Shown in pieces: positions 38,768 through 48,633 of a stretch of DNA of 64,000 nt (positions within the stretch are counted from its first letter, which is position 1; the number at the start of each line of letters is the position of its first letter). Source of the stretch: Microvirga aerilata (lineage in GTDB: Bacteria; Pseudomonadota; Alphaproteobacteria; Rhizobiales; Beijerinckiaceae); the NCBI RefSeq assembly GCF_016743775.1, contig NZ_JAEQMY010000009.1, positions 62,001 to 126,000 of the forward strand. Reading direction: 5' to 3'. The position numbers were made by a program, and so were the translations under genes. The notes beneath the pieces are model-generated. The model ran no database searches and had not been told where the DNA came from. It saw only the letters and a list, made by a program, of their open reading frames with translations.

Positions 38768-39139
38768 GTGGCACAGGATCCTTCCGCCCCCTCACCCATT
38801 CCCGTCGGCTTGAAAGGGCTATGCCCCCGCTGCGGCAAGGGGCACCTGTTCAAGGGCTATCTGAAGGTTCGGCCGAAATGCGATGTCTGCGGCCTCGATC
38901 TTGCCTTCGCCGACACGGGCGACGGCCCCGCCTTCTTCGTCATGTCCATCGTGGGCATCGTGGTGGTGGCTCTCGCCCTCTGGGCGGAGTTCGCCTATGA
39001 ACCGCCGATCTGGGTCCACCTTGTCATGTGGTCCGCCTTGAGCGTCATCCTGAGCCTCGTGCTCGTGCGGCCCCTGAAAGGCGTTCTGGTGGCCCTCCAA
39101 TACCACCACAAGGCCGAGGAAGGGCGCTTCGAGAAGTGA
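38768..39139 (+). CDS. DUF983 zinc-ribbon membrane protein
   Basis: 123-residue protein with CPRCGKG and CDVCGLD (a four-cysteine zinc ribbon, about residues 21-44) and two membrane spans (about 55-105). The GTG at 38768 with GGAG seven bases before is the best start. DUF983 genes often accompany cox clusters; an assembly role is inferred from that. Overlaps surf1 by 4 bases. Confidence 0.85.
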   Translation: MAQDPSAPSPIPVGLKGLCPRCGKGHLFKGYLKVRPKCDVCGLDLAFADTGDGPAFFVMSIVGIVVVALALWAEFAYEPPIWVHLVMWSALSVILSLVLVRPLKGVLVALQYHHKAEEGRFEK

Positions 39140-39897
39140 CAGCCGTCAGCTCGTACAAAGGGCGCTCCCTTGTTCTTCCGGGACTTGTAGCGCTCGCGGC
39201 CCTCGCTGTCCTGATCGGGCTGGGCACCTGGCAGCTCCAGCGCAAGGCCTGGAAGGAAGATCTGATCTCCCGGATCGCGGCCCGCGCCTATGGCGAGCCG
39301 GGCTCCATCGTGCCGGAAGAGCAATGGGCCACCTGGCGCGCCGATCAGGACGAGTTCCGGAAGGTCCGGGTCACCGGCACCTTTCTTCATTCCTTTGAGG
39401 CTCCAGTCTATGGCTTGGCCGCCGGCGAACGGCAGGGCGCGCCGATCCAGGGCTTCTACCTGATCACCCCCCTGCGGCTCGCCACAGGTGCGGTCGTGAT
39501 GATCAACCGGGGCTTCATACCAACCGACCTGCGCGACCCTCGCCGTCGCCCCGAGAGCCTGCCCGCGGGAGAAGTCACGGTCACCGGCCTCGTGCGTGCG
39601 CCCGAGGCGCGCAATTCCTTCACGCCAGCCGACAACCCCGCCCGCAATCAGTGGTTTGCCCGCGACCCTCAGGCCATCGCCGCAGCCCACAATCTCGAGC
39701 GCGTCGCGCCCTTTCTGATCGACGCGGGTGCAAGCCCCAACCCGGGCGGGTGGCCCCGTGGCGGGCAGACCCTGCTCACCCTGCCGAACAACCACCTGCA
39801 ATATGCGCTTACCTGGTTCGGTATCGCCCTCACGCTGATCGGCGTTTTCAGCGCCTTCGCATGGCAAAGGCTGAAACGGCCGGCGTCAGGCGAGTAG
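39136..39897 (+). CDS. SURF1-family oxidase assembly protein
   Basis: 253-residue protein with two membrane spans at the ends (about residues 11-29 and 222-240) and a periplasmic domain. LGTWQLQRKAWKE near the start and MINRGFIPTDLRDP in the middle are typical SURF1 segments, and NHLQYALTWFGIA closes it. It assists heme a insertion. The GTG at 39136 overlaps the DUF983 stop (GTGA), supporting this start. Confidence 0.9.
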   Translation: MTAVSSYKGRSLVLPGLVALAALAVLIGLGTWQLQRKAWKEDLISRIAARAYGEPGSIVPEEQWATWRADQDEFRKVRVTGTFLHSFEAPVYGLAAGERQGAPIQGFYLITPLRLATGAVVMINRGFIPTDLRDPRRRPESLPAGEVTVTGLVRAPEARNSFTPADNPARNQWFARDPQAIAAAHNLERVAPFLIDAGASPNPGGWPRGGQTLLTLPNNHLQYALTWFGIALTLIGVFSAFAWQRLKRPASGE

Positions 39898-39957
39898 GTG
39901 AAGGAAAGCTTGCAAGAGGGGTTTGGCACTCTGCTGAGATACTGTACCATCCCTTCC

Positions 39958-40035
39958 ATGTTTACGCTGCTCACGACCGTAACCCATCTCACCATGCGCC
40001 TTGCAGGGCGCACGGGAGAGGCTTTGCGCGTCTAA
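39958..40035 (+). other. Possible Thr-rich leader peptide ORF
   Basis: A 25-codon ORF (MFTLLTTVTHLTMRLAGRTG, then EALRV) with six threonines, located between surf1 and a GNAT-thrC unit and followed by the hairpin at 40057. This is the layout of an attenuator leader, but no clear ribosome site is seen and chance is possible. The rest of 39898-40123 holds nothing else I can name. Confidence 0.3.
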
Positions 40036-40056
40036 AAGCGTCAAGCATTTTCTGGA

Positions 40057-40084
40057 AAAGCCCTGCGGAGACGAGCAGGGCTTT
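40057..40084 (+). terminator. Hairpin upstream of the GNAT-thrC genes
   Basis: AAAGCCCTGC and GCAGGGCTTT form a perfect 10-bp stem around GGAGACGA. Either the terminator of the cox cluster or part of an attenuator in front of thrC. Confidence 0.6.
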
Positions 40085-40123
40085 CAAGGCTCCGTTCGCC
40101 TCCGTTTTCACAAGGAGAGCGAC

Positions 40124-40660
40124 ATGGACGCACAAGAAGCATCATATTCCATCGACACCGCAAATGCCGAAGACATCGTCATCCGGGCGGCGCGACCTGG
40201 AGACTGCGAGGGCATCGCGGCCCTGGGCAACATGCCCGGCTATCGCTGGGGCACCCTGCGGCTCCCCTACCAGTCGCCCGAGGCGACCCGGAAATGGCTT
40301 GAGGGCATCAATCCGGCCAACAACGTCAACCTCGTGGTCGAGAAGGACGGCCGGATCATCGGCAGCGGCGGCTTCGAGCGCCTTCAGGGCCGCCGCGCCC
40401 ACGTCGCCTGTCTGGGCATGGGCCTGCACGACGACTTCCATGGACAAGGCATCGGCTCCCGGCTGCTGCGCGAGCTGATCATGATCGCCGACGACTGGCT
40501 GAACCTGAAGCGCATCGAGCTCACCGTCTATGTGGACAACGCTCCGGCCATCGCGCTCTACAAGCGCAACGGCTTCGAAATCGAGGGCACCCACCGGGAA
40601 TTCGCCTTCCGGGGTGGCGCCTTCGTCGATGCTTATGCGATGGCGCGGATAAAACCATGA
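40124..40660 (+). CDS. GNAT-family N-acetyltransferase
   Basis: 178-residue acetyltransferase. The acetyl-CoA motif is HDDFHGQGIGSRLLREL (about residue 106), followed by RIELTVYVDNAPAIALYK and NGFEIEGTHREF, as in the RimI/PhnO-like branch. Start at 40124 with AAGGAG. The gene stands 75 bases before thrC. Substrate unknown. Confidence 0.87.
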   Translation: MDAQEASYSIDTANAEDIVIRAARPGDCEGIAALGNMPGYRWGTLRLPYQSPEATRKWLEGINPANNVNLVVEKDGRIIGSGGFERLQGRRAHVACLGMGLHDDFHGQGIGSRLLRELIMIADDWLNLKRIELTVYVDNAPAIALYKRNGFEIEGTHREFAFRGGAFVDAYAMARIKP

Positions 40661-40735
40661 TGTCTGCGACCGGATGCGGCTTGCCGTGTCCGGTCCATGA
40701 CCATAATGTCCGCCCGAATTTCCAGGAGATTGAAC

Positions 40736-42151
40736 GTGCTCCACGTCTCGACCCGGGGAGAAGCCCCCGCGCTCGGTTTCGCCGATGCCCTGCTGACCGG
40801 CCTTGCCCGTGACGGCGGCCTCTACATGCCGGAACGCTGGCCGACCCTGAGCGCCGCTACGATCCAGGGCTTTGCCGGACAACCCTACGCGGAAGTCGCC
40901 AAGGCCGTGCTCGGCCCGCTGATTGACGGCGACATCCCGGAAGCCGCCCTTTCGCGCATGATCGACGAGTCCTACGCCTCGTTCCGCCATGCCGCCGTCT
41001 GCCCGCTGACCCAGCTCGGCGACAACCTGTTCGTGCTCGAGCTTTTCCACGGCCCCACGCTCGCCTTCAAGGACGTAGCGATGCAGCTGCTCGGCCGGCT
41101 CATGGACCATGTGCTGAAAGCCCGCGGGGCCCGTGCCACCATCGTGGGCGCCACCTCGGGCGACACGGGCAGCGCGGCGGTCGAGGCCTTCAAGGGGCTT
41201 GATCAGGTCGACATCTTCATCCTCTACCCCCACGGCCGCGTCTCGGACGTGCAGCGCCGCCAGATGACCGCGGTCGCCTCCCCCAACGTTCACGCCCTTG
41301 CGGTGGAGGGCACCTTCGACGATTGCCAGACCATGGTGAAGGGCATGTTCAACCATGCCCGCTTCCGCGACGAGCTGCAGCTCTCAGGGGTAAACTCCAT
41401 CAACTGGGCCCGCGTCGCGGCCCAGGCCGTCTACTACTTCACCGCCGCCGTGGCGCTCGGCGGCCCTCGCCGGCCGGTCTCCTTCGCGGTGCCTACCGGC
41501 AATTTCGGCGACATCCTGGCCGGCTGGGTCGCCAAGCGCATGGGCCTTCCGGTCGAGCGGCTGATGATCGGCACCAACGCCAACGATATTTTGGCCCGGA
41601 CCTTGGGTTCCGGTTCCTATGAGCTCAAGGGCGTGCAGCCCACCACCTCGCCCTCCATGGACATCCAGATCTCGTCGAACTTCGAGCGCCTGCTGTTCGA
41701 GGCCTATGATCGCGACGGCGAAACGATCCGCCGCCTCATGGGAAGCCTCAGCCAGTCCCGCGCCTTCATGATCGACGCAGATCCCCTTTCCCGCATCCGC
41801 CAGGAGTTCTCGGCCGAGGCCGTGAACGAGGCCCAGGTGATCGATGAGATGGCCGAGACCTATCGCCAAACCGGCTACGTGCTCGACCCGCACAGCGCCA
41901 TCGCCACCCGCGCCGGCCGCACCCTGCTGAAGGATGATCCGCAGACCCCGGTCGTGGCTCTGTCCACCGCGCATCCGGCCAAGTTCCCCGACGCGGTCGA
42001 GCGCGCCACCGGAACGCGCCCCGCACTTCCGCCGCACATGGCGGATCTGATGGAGCGCCGGGAGAGCTTCACGGTGCTCCCCAACGAGCAGGCCGCGGTC
42101 GAGCGCTTCATCCGCGAGCGCGCGCGGGCCGTCAAAGGCGTTGCCGCATGA
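40736..42151 (+). CDS. thrC: Threonine synthase
   Basis: PLP enzyme turning O-phosphohomoserine into threonine. 471 residues; the PLP Lys is in TLAFKDVAMQL (about residue 108), with GATSGDTGSAAVEAF following. Start is GTG at 40736 (encoding MLHVSTRGEAP) with AGGAG eight bases upstream; an ATG at 40697 is less likely. It overlaps the M16 peptidase gene by 4 bases. thrB, the preceding step, is at 49073. Confidence 0.94.
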   Translation: MLHVSTRGEAPALGFADALLTGLARDGGLYMPERWPTLSAATIQGFAGQPYAEVAKAVLGPLIDGDIPEAALSRMIDESYASFRHAAVCPLTQLGDNLFVLELFHGPTLAFKDVAMQLLGRLMDHVLKARGARATIVGATSGDTGSAAVEAFKGLDQVDIFILYPHGRVSDVQRRQMTAVASPNVHALAVEGTFDDCQTMVKGMFNHARFRDELQLSGVNSINWARVAAQAVYYFTAAVALGGPRRPVSFAVPTGNFGDILAGWVAKRMGLPVERLMIGTNANDILARTLGSGSYELKGVQPTTSPSMDIQISSNFERLLFEAYDRDGETIRRLMGSLSQSRAFMIDADPLSRIRQEFSAEAVNEAQVIDEMAETYRQTGYVLDPHSAIATRAGRTLLKDDPQTPVVALSTAHPAKFPDAVERATGTRPALPPHMADLMERRESFTVLPNEQAAVERFIRERARAVKGVAA

Positions 42152-43431
42152 ACCAGCATTTCGTCCGCGAGAAGCGGATCGACATCACCACCCTGTCCAA
42201 CGGCCTGATGGTGGCCACCGAGCGCATGCCGGAGATCGCCACCGCGACACTTGGCGTCTGGGTCGGCACCGGCTCGCGCCACGAAGAGCCGCATGAGCAT
42301 GGCCTGTCCCACCTCATCGAGCACATGGCCTTCAAGGGCACGGCGCGGCGCTCCGCCCGCCAGATCGCCGAGGACATCGAGAATGTGGGCGGCGACATCA
42401 ATGCCGCCACCAGCGTCGAATACACGAGCTACACGGCCCGCGTTCTCGGCGAGAACGTGGACGTCGCCCTCGACGTGCTCGGCGACATCCTCATCAACTC
42501 CGCCTTCGACGCGGGCGAGCTTGCCCGCGAGAAGGGCGTGATCCTGCAGGAATACGCCGCCGTCGAGGACACGCCCGACGACCTCATCTACGACGCCTTC
42601 ATGGAAACCGCTTTCGCGGGCCAGGCCGTTGGCCGGCCGATCCTGGGCACCCCGGACACCATCAAGAGCTTCGACGAGGCGACGATCCGTGCCTTCCTGG
42701 CGCGGGAATACACCCCCGGCAAGATGGTGCTGGCGGCCGCCGGCGACGTGGACCATGCCCGGATCGTCGACATCGCCGAACGGCTCTTCGGCGCGATGCC
42801 GGCCGTCGAGGCGCGGCAGCCGGAGCCCGGACGCTACACCGGCGGAGAGAGGCGGATTTCCCGCAAGCTGGAACAGGCCAACCTGGTTCTCGGACTGCCG
42901 GGCCTGTCGTTCAAGGATCCCGGCTACTACGGCGCCCACCTCTTTGCCCATATGCTCGGCGGCGGATTGACCTCGCGCCTCTGGCACGAGGTGCGCGAGA
43001 CCCGTGGCCTTGCCTACTCCATCGACTCCTTCCACTGGCCCTTCTCGGATTGCGGCCTCTTTGGCATCGGCGCCGGCACCGGAGCCTCGGATGTGCGCGA
43101 GCTGATGGACGTGACGCTCGCCTGCATGGCGCAGGCCACGCAGGACATCAGCGAGGTCGAGCTGGTCCGCGCCAAGGCGCAGATGAAGGTCGCGCTCCTC
43201 ACGGCCTTGGAGACGCCGGGCGGCCGCATCGAGCGCGTCGCCCGCCAGCTCCTGTCCTGGGGGCGCGTGGTGGAGAGCGAGGAGATCGTCCGCAAGGTCG
43301 ATGCGCTCGAGGTGGAGCATGTGCGCGAGGCGGGGCGCGTCCTGCTCCAGGGCGCGCCGACCCTGGCGGCAATCGGCCCCATCAAGGGCTTGCCCTCTCT
43401 CGATATCATTGCGTCAGGACTGCGCGGCTGA
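42148..43431 (+). CDS. M16-family zinc peptidase (processing-peptidase-like)
   Basis: 427-residue M16B peptidase with the inverted zinc motif HLIEHM (about residue 52) in GLSHLIEHMAFKG and a downstream Glu in the helix around EYAAVEDTPDDL. Resembles mitochondrial processing peptidase beta and bacterial homologues. Co-translated with thrC by an ATGA overlap, an arrangement seen in many alphaproteobacteria. Confidence 0.92.
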   Translation: MNQHFVREKRIDITTLSNGLMVATERMPEIATATLGVWVGTGSRHEEPHEHGLSHLIEHMAFKGTARRSARQIAEDIENVGGDINAATSVEYTSYTARVLGENVDVALDVLGDILINSAFDAGELAREKGVILQEYAAVEDTPDDLIYDAFMETAFAGQAVGRPILGTPDTIKSFDEATIRAFLAREYTPGKMVLAAAGDVDHARIVDIAERLFGAMPAVEARQPEPGRYTGGERRISRKLEQANLVLGLPGLSFKDPGYYGAHLFAHMLGGGLTSRLWHEVRETRGLAYSIDSFHWPFSDCGLFGIGAGTGASDVRELMDVTLACMAQATQDISEVELVRAKAQMKVALLTALETPGGRIERVARQLLSWGRVVESEEIVRKVDALEVEHVREAGRVLLQGAPTLAAIGPIKGLPSLDIIASGLRG

Positions 43432-43632
43432 ATTTTTCGGCCGCGCCTGCCTTTGGGTCAAGGCCGATTCTCCTCAATCCCGCCGCAAACGCGCCCCATG
43501 GGCGCGTGGTAACAATAACCAACGAGTCCTGCGGACAAGTGGGGAGCCCCCTCGGCTCCACCTTGCCCTCAAGGCTCCTGACCGGTACCAATCCTGTTCC
43601 ATTGTCTTAGTACCGGACGAAAGACCGAAGCA

Positions 43633-46512
43633 TTGCGGATCGTATCTTTCGCCATAACCCTTCTGTTGGCGACATTCCTGGGGCTTGCCTGGCCGTCAAG
43701 CGGCTGGGCCGTGGAGTCCGTGCGCGTCGACCCCAAGATGAAGGCCATCGACCTCACCCCGGCCATCGAGCACAACCGCTCGGAGGGCGACGAGATCCGC
43801 ATCTCGACGGCGCCGGGACGCGACGGCATCGTTCGCCGCATCGCCGTGAAGGCGCGCGAGATGGGCACGCGGCCGGACTGGATCGTCTTCGCGCTCACCA
43901 ACGATACCGACGAGCAGGTAGACCGGCTTCTGGTCGCCCCGCATTTCCGCCTCACGGGCTCAGGCGTCCTCTGGCCGGATCTCGGCGCAACCCGCATCGC
44001 GGCCATCACGGCAAGCCAGGGCATCCGGCCGGACCGTGACGACAGCGAGGATGCGGACATCTTCCTCATCACCCTCGATCCCGGCACGACCGTGACCTTC
44101 GTGGCGGAGCTGCGCTCCGACAACCTTCCCCAGCTGCACCTGTGGGATGCGGATGCCTACAAGGACCGCGTCAACGGACTGACCCTCTACAAGGGCATCA
44201 TCATCGGCATCGCCGGACTGCTGGCCCTGTTCCTCACCATCGTGTTCGTGGTGAAGGGCGCCCTGATCTTCCCGGCCGCGGCGGCGCTCGCCTGGGCGGT
44301 GCTGGCCTATGCCTGCATCGATTTCGGCTTCTTCCAACGCATCTTCCCCATCACCGAGGCAACGGAGCAGATCTATCGGGCCGGTGCGGAGGCGGTGCTC
44401 GCCGCAACGCTGCTCGTCTTCCTTTTCGCCTATCTCAACCTCAACCGCTGGCACGTGCGCTACAGCCATGTGACGGCCTTCTGGCTCCTGTTCCTGGGAG
44501 CCCTGGTGGCGCTCGCCATCGTCGATCCGCCGGTGGCGTCGGGCGTGGCGCGCATGTCCATCGCGGCCGTTGCCGGCATCGGCTTCGTGCTGGTGATCCA
44601 TCTGGCGACCCATGGCTACGACCGCGCCGTGATGCTCGTGCCCACCTGGCTTCTGCTGGTCGCCTGGGTGGCGGCTGCAGGCTTTACGGTGGTCGGGCAG
44701 CTCCCATCGGATCTCGTGCCCCCTGCCCTCGTCGGCGGCCTCGTCCTGGTGGTGATGCTCATCGGCTTCACGGTGATGCAGCATGCCTTCGCCGGCGGCT
44801 CTTTCGCGCGGGGCTTCGTGAACGACACGGAGCGCCGGGCGCTGGCGCTCACGGGCGCAGGCGACATCGTGTTCGACTGGGACGTGGTCTCCGACAACAT
44901 CTTCGTGAGCCCCGAGGTCGAGCATCAGCTCGGGCTCAAGCGCGGCTCGCTCGAGGGCCCGGCCTCCGCCTGGCTCGACCTGATCCACCCCTTCGACAAG
45001 GATCGCTACCGGCTTGCGCTGGACGCGGTCATCGAGCACCGCCGGGGCCGGCTCGCCCAAGATTTCCGTCTCCGGTCGTCATCCGGCGCGCACAACTGGT
45101 TCCGCCTCAAGGCCCGCCCGGTGATCGGCTCCGACGGCGAGGTGATCCGCATCGTCGGCACCCTGGCCGACGTCATGGACAGCAAGACCGCCGAGGAGCG
45201 CCTGCTGCACGACGCGGTGCATGACAACCTGACCAGCCTGCCGAACCGGCAGCTGTTCTATGACAGGCTGGAAGCGGCGCTCACCTATGCGAGCCAGGAC
45301 GATGCCCTGCGTCCGACCGTTCTGGTGGTCGACATCGACAAGCTCAAGGAGACGAACGCGCTTGCCGGCCACGCGGCAGGCGACTCGGTCCTGCTCACCC
45401 TATCCCGCCGCTTGAGCCGCCTGCTGAAGCCCCAGGACACCCTGGCGCGCATCTCGGGCGACGAATTCGCGATCATCCTGCTCTCCGAGCGGGAAACGGA
45501 CCGCATCATCGGCTTTGCCGACATGGTCCGGCGCGTGGTCACCACGCCGTTCACCTACGCCGAGCGGGAGATCTTCCTGACCGCCTCCATCGGCATCGCC
45601 CTGCACGATCCGCAGATTGCGGCCCGGCGCGAGGAGGTGCTGCGGAACGCCGAGATCGCCATGGCCCATGCCAGGCGCCATGGCGGCGACCGGATCGAGG
45701 TCTTCCGCCCCACCATGCGCTCGGACCGCAGCGACCACTTCACCATGGAAACCGACCTGCGCCACGCCCTCGACCGGGGCGAGATGAAGGTGCTGTTCAA
45801 GCCGATCGTGCGCCTGGAAGACAGGACCATCGCGGGCTTCGAGTCGATGCTGCGCTGGGACCATCCCCGGCTCGGCCGCGTCGGGCCGGAGGACTTCATG
45901 TCGATTGCCGAGGAGACGGGCCTCATCATCAAGCTGAGCGTCTTCCTCCTGGAGCAGACGGGACGGGAGCTCGCGGCCTGGCAGAACGCGCTCGAGGTCG
46001 ATCCGCCGATCTTCGCCAGCGTCAACATGTCGAGCCACCACCTCCTGCGGCACGACCTCCTGCAGGACGTGAAGACGGTGATCGCCCGCTCGGGCGTCAT
46101 TCCGGGCTCCCTCAAGATCGAGATGACCGAAAGCCTCGTGATGGAGAACCCGGAATATTCGGCCCAGATGCTCGCGCGCCTGCGGGATCTGGGAGCCGGC
46201 TTGTCGCTGGACGATTTCGGAACGGGCTATTCCGCCCTCTCCTACCTGCAGCGGTTCCCCTTCGACACGATCAAGGTGGACGAGTCCTTCGTCCGCCTGA
46301 TGGCAGCCGGAAAGCCGGTCATCCTGCGCTCCATCGTCAAGATGGCCCATGAGCTCGGCATGCAGATCGTCGCCGAAGGCGCTGAAAGCGAATCCGAGGC
46401 CATCGAGCTCTATCAGCTCGGATGCGAGTATGCGCAGGGGCCTGTTTTCGGTGAGCCGATGTCGACGCTTCAGGCCCGCCAACTCGTGGGCGCGGCCCCC
46501 GCGGCGGCGTGA
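43633..46512 (+). CDS. Membrane GGDEF/EAL protein with sensor region
   Basis: 959-residue cyclic-di-GMP turnover protein. Signal peptide, periplasmic region (about 25-175), seven or so membrane spans (about 185-390), PAS-like domain (about 405-520), GGDEF domain with an SGDEF active site (about residue 608) and an EAL domain. The EAL signature itself reads ESMLRW (about residue 737), while EMTES, DDFGTGYSAL and KVDESF are kept. The start is a TTG at 43633. Which activity remains is unclear. Confidence 0.85.
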   Translation: MRIVSFAITLLLATFLGLAWPSSGWAVESVRVDPKMKAIDLTPAIEHNRSEGDEIRISTAPGRDGIVRRIAVKAREMGTRPDWIVFALTNDTDEQVDRLLVAPHFRLTGSGVLWPDLGATRIAAITASQGIRPDRDDSEDADIFLITLDPGTTVTFVAELRSDNLPQLHLWDADAYKDRVNGLTLYKGIIIGIAGLLALFLTIVFVVKGALIFPAAAALAWAVLAYACIDFGFFQRIFPITEATEQIYRAGAEAVLAATLLVFLFAYLNLNRWHVRYSHVTAFWLLFLGALVALAIVDPPVASGVARMSIAAVAGIGFVLVIHLATHGYDRAVMLVPTWLLLVAWVAAAGFTVVGQLPSDLVPPALVGGLVLVVMLIGFTVMQHAFAGGSFARGFVNDTERRALALTGAGDIVFDWDVVSDNIFVSPEVEHQLGLKRGSLEGPASAWLDLIHPFDKDRYRLALDAVIEHRRGRLAQDFRLRSSSGAHNWFRLKARPVIGSDGEVIRIVGTLADVMDSKTAEERLLHDAVHDNLTSLPNRQLFYDRLEAALTYASQDDALRPTVLVVDIDKLKETNALAGHAAGDSVLLTLSRRLSRLLKPQDTLARISGDEFAIILLSERETDRIIGFADMVRRVVTTPFTYAEREIFLTASIGIALHDPQIAARREEVLRNAEIAMAHARRHGGDRIEVFRPTMRSDRSDHFTMETDLRHALDRGEMKVLFKPIVRLEDRTIAGFESMLRWDHPRLGRVGPEDFMSIAEETGLIIKLSVFLLEQTGRELAAWQNALEVDPPIFASVNMSSHHLLRHDLLQDVKTVIARSGVIPGSLKIEMTESLVMENPEYSAQMLARLRDLGAGLSLDDFGTGYSALSYLQRFPFDTIKVDESFVRLMAAGKPVILRSIVKMAHELGMQIVAEGAESESEAIELYQLGCEYAQGPVFGEPMSTLQARQLVGAAPAAA

Positions 46513-46524
46513 GACTTCAATGAG

Positions 46525-47136
46525 TCAGGCGTGGCCGGCTTCCATGGACAGCATGGCGGGCTCGATCCCGATCCGGCGCAGGGCCATCTCGTAGCGCACA
46601 TCGGCGGCCGTGTTGAAGATCAGCTCCGCATCGGCCGGGCAGTTGAGCCAGCCGTTGGCCTGAAGCTCGAGTTCCAGCTGCCCCGCTCCCCAACCGGCAT
46701 AGCCCAGGGCGAGCACGGCGTTCTTAGGCCCGATGCCGGCCGCGATGGCGCGCAGGATGTCGATGGTGGCCGTCAGGCAGACGCTGTCGTCGATAGGAAG
46801 GGTCGACTGGGGGATGTGGAAGTCCGGCGAGTGGAGCACGAAGCCCCGGCTCGTCTCCACGGGGCCGCCCATCAGAACCTGCATCTGTCCCACCCGCTGC
46901 GGCAGGCGGATCCGCTCCGGCTCGGGAACGATCTCGAGCTGCACCAGAAGATCGGGCATGTTCACGTTTGCGGCAGGCCGGTTGAGAATGATCCCCATCG
47001 CCCCTTCCGCCGAATGGGCGCAGACATAGATAACCGATCGCGCGAAGGTTTCCTCCATCATCCCTGGCATGGCGACGAGGACCTGCCCGTCCAGGTAAGG
47101 AGATTCGTTACCATAAGGGAAAGACTGGAAGCTCAT
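46525..47136 (-). CDS. YqgE/AlgH family protein
   Basis: 203-residue protein with the family blocks [46 protein letters not shown] and [13 protein letters not shown]. Function unknown; AlgH is tied to alginate regulation in Pseudomonas. I use the ATG at 47136 (MSFQSFPYG); the frame is open to 47211, which would overlap the divergent gene. Confidence 0.87.
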   Translation of the reverse strand: MSFQSFPYGNESPYLDGQVLVAMPGMMEETFARSVIYVCAHSAEGAMGIILNRPAANVNMPDLLVQLEIVPEPERIRLPQRVGQMQVLMGGPVETSRGFVLHSPDFHIPQSTLPIDDSVCLTATIDILRAIAAGIGPKNAVLALGYAGWGAGQLELELQANGWLNCPADAELIFNTAADVRYEMALRRIGIEPAMLSMEAGHA

Positions 47137-47242
47137 ATCCTGAAATCTGCCTTTCCGGGCGGCTCTCCCGATCACAGGATCGTGGATGGCAGACCCGAAG
47201 ATAAACTGCATAAGGGAAGCGCGTCAGGGAGGCGTCAGTTCC

Positions 47243-48070
47243 ATGGCAATCATGCTCCGCACCGTTTCGGCGGCGATTTTTTTGATCCTGTCCCTCGTCG
47301 CAGCGGCCGCGCAATCGTCCAAGCCCGCGGCATCGGAGCAGGGTTTCCACTCGCGCGCACGCCTGATCTCGGGTGGCAGGCAGGGCTCGCAATGGCTCGC
47401 GGGCATCGAGATCACCCTCGACCAGGGCTTCAAGACCTACTGGCGCAATCCCGGTGATTCCGGCCTTCCGCCACGCTTCGACTGGTCGGGTTCGGAGAAT
47501 GCCGCCGGTATCGAGGTTCGCTGGCCTGCCCCCTCCCGGCACGAGGATGCAGCCGGCGTGGCCTATGTCTACGGCAAGAAGGTGGTTCTTCCGGTTGTCG
47601 TAACCGCTAAGGAAGCCGACAAGCCGGTCAGGCTCGTTCTTGCGGCCGAGTACGGGGTCTGCAAGGACATCTGCATCCCGGCCCATGCGAATCTCAGCCT
47701 GGACCTCACCGGCGAGGGTTCGGAGCGCAGCGCCATCGAGGGCGCCCTGGCCAAGGTGCCGGTCGCCCGGGCCCTGGGCGTGCAGGCCGATCTGTCGGTG
47801 CTCTCCGTCGACCCTCTAGCGCAGGATAAGCCTGCCCTCTCAGTCACGGTTCGAGCGCCCGCAGACGCAAAGCCCGCCCTTTTCGCCGAAGGGCCGGAGA
47901 ACTGGTACTTCTCGGTCTCCGTCCCGGACGATGCAGGCCGCTTTACCGTCACGGTCGAGGAGAAGCCCAAGGAGACTTCCGGCCCCGTTTCCCTGCGCCT
48001 GACCCTGGCGGCGGGAGGAAAGGCGGTTGAGACGGAAGTCAGCCTCGACGGCAACGGGCAGCCACGCTAG
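47243..48070 (+). CDS. Periplasmic DsbD-alpha-like domain protein
   Basis: 275 residues with a signal peptide (to about residue 23) and an N-terminal DsbD-like immunoglobulin fold; the cysteine pair is in YGVCKDICIPAHA (C-x3-C). It lacks the membrane and thioredoxin parts of full DsbD, so it would hand electrons between partners encoded elsewhere. Start at 47243 (MAIMLRTVSA). The next gene, a peroxiredoxin, follows 36 bases later. Confidence 0.82.
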   Translation: MAIMLRTVSAAIFLILSLVAAAAQSSKPAASEQGFHSRARLISGGRQGSQWLAGIEITLDQGFKTYWRNPGDSGLPPRFDWSGSENAAGIEVRWPAPSRHEDAAGVAYVYGKKVVLPVVVTAKEADKPVRLVLAAEYGVCKDICIPAHANLSLDLTGEGSERSAIEGALAKVPVARALGVQADLSVLSVDPLAQDKPALSVTVRAPADAKPALFAEGPENWYFSVSVPDDAGRFTVTVEEKPKETSGPVSLRLTLAAGGKAVETEVSLDGNGQPR

Positions 48071-48106
48071 GTGGTTAGCACTACTGGCATCTTTGGAGAA
48101 CCGCCC

Positions 48107-48589
48107 ATGCCCATCCAGGTTGGAGAACGCCTACCCCAGGTTACCTTCCGCATCATGACGCCCGATGGACCGGTGGCCAAGACGACGGACGATCTGTTCA
48201 AGGGCCGCAAGGTGGTTCTCGTGGCCGTTCCCGGCGCCTTCACGCCCACCTGCCATCGCAACCACCTGCCGGGCTACGTGCAGAAGAAGGACGAGATCAG
48301 GGCCAAGGGCGTGGACTCGATCCTGGTGACCGCCGTCAACGACGTTTTCGTTCTGGAAGCCTGGGGCAAGTCCTCGGGCGCCGAGGACATCGAGTTCCTG
48401 TCCGACGGCAACGCCGATTTCGCCAAGGCCATCGGCCTGTCCATGGACGGCTCGGGCTTCGGCCTCGGCACACGCTCGCAGCGCTATTCCATGGTGGTCG
48501 ACGACGGCGTGGTGAAGGCGCTCAACGTGGAGGATGCTCCCTCCCGGGCCCAGCATTCGGGCGCCGAGAACATCCTGAAGGACCTCTGA
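48107..48589 (+). CDS. Peroxiredoxin (Prx5-like redoxin)
   Basis: 160-residue thiol peroxidase; the peroxidatic Cys lies in PGAFTPTCHRNHLPGY (about residue 50). Reduces hydroperoxides using glutathione or thioredoxin. The start is the ATG at 48107 with GGAG upstream. Ends at a shared terminator with rnhA. Confidence 0.93.
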   Translation: MPIQVGERLPQVTFRIMTPDGPVAKTTDDLFKGRKVVLVAVPGAFTPTCHRNHLPGYVQKKDEIRAKGVDSILVTAVNDVFVLEAWGKSSGAEDIEFLSDGNADFAKAIGLSMDGSGFGLGTRSQRYSMVVDDGVVKALNVEDAPSRAQHSGAENILKDL

Positions 48590-48601
48590 TCCCTCGTTTT
48601 G

Positions 48602-48633
48602 GCAGAGGGTGAGGCTAAGCCCTCGCCCTCTGC
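48602..48633. terminator. Shared terminator of the peroxiredoxin and rnhA
   Basis: GCAGAGGGTGAGG and CCTCGCCCTCTGC pair (one G-T wobble) around CTAAGC, followed by TTCTTG. It overlaps the end of rnhA. Confidence 0.6.
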
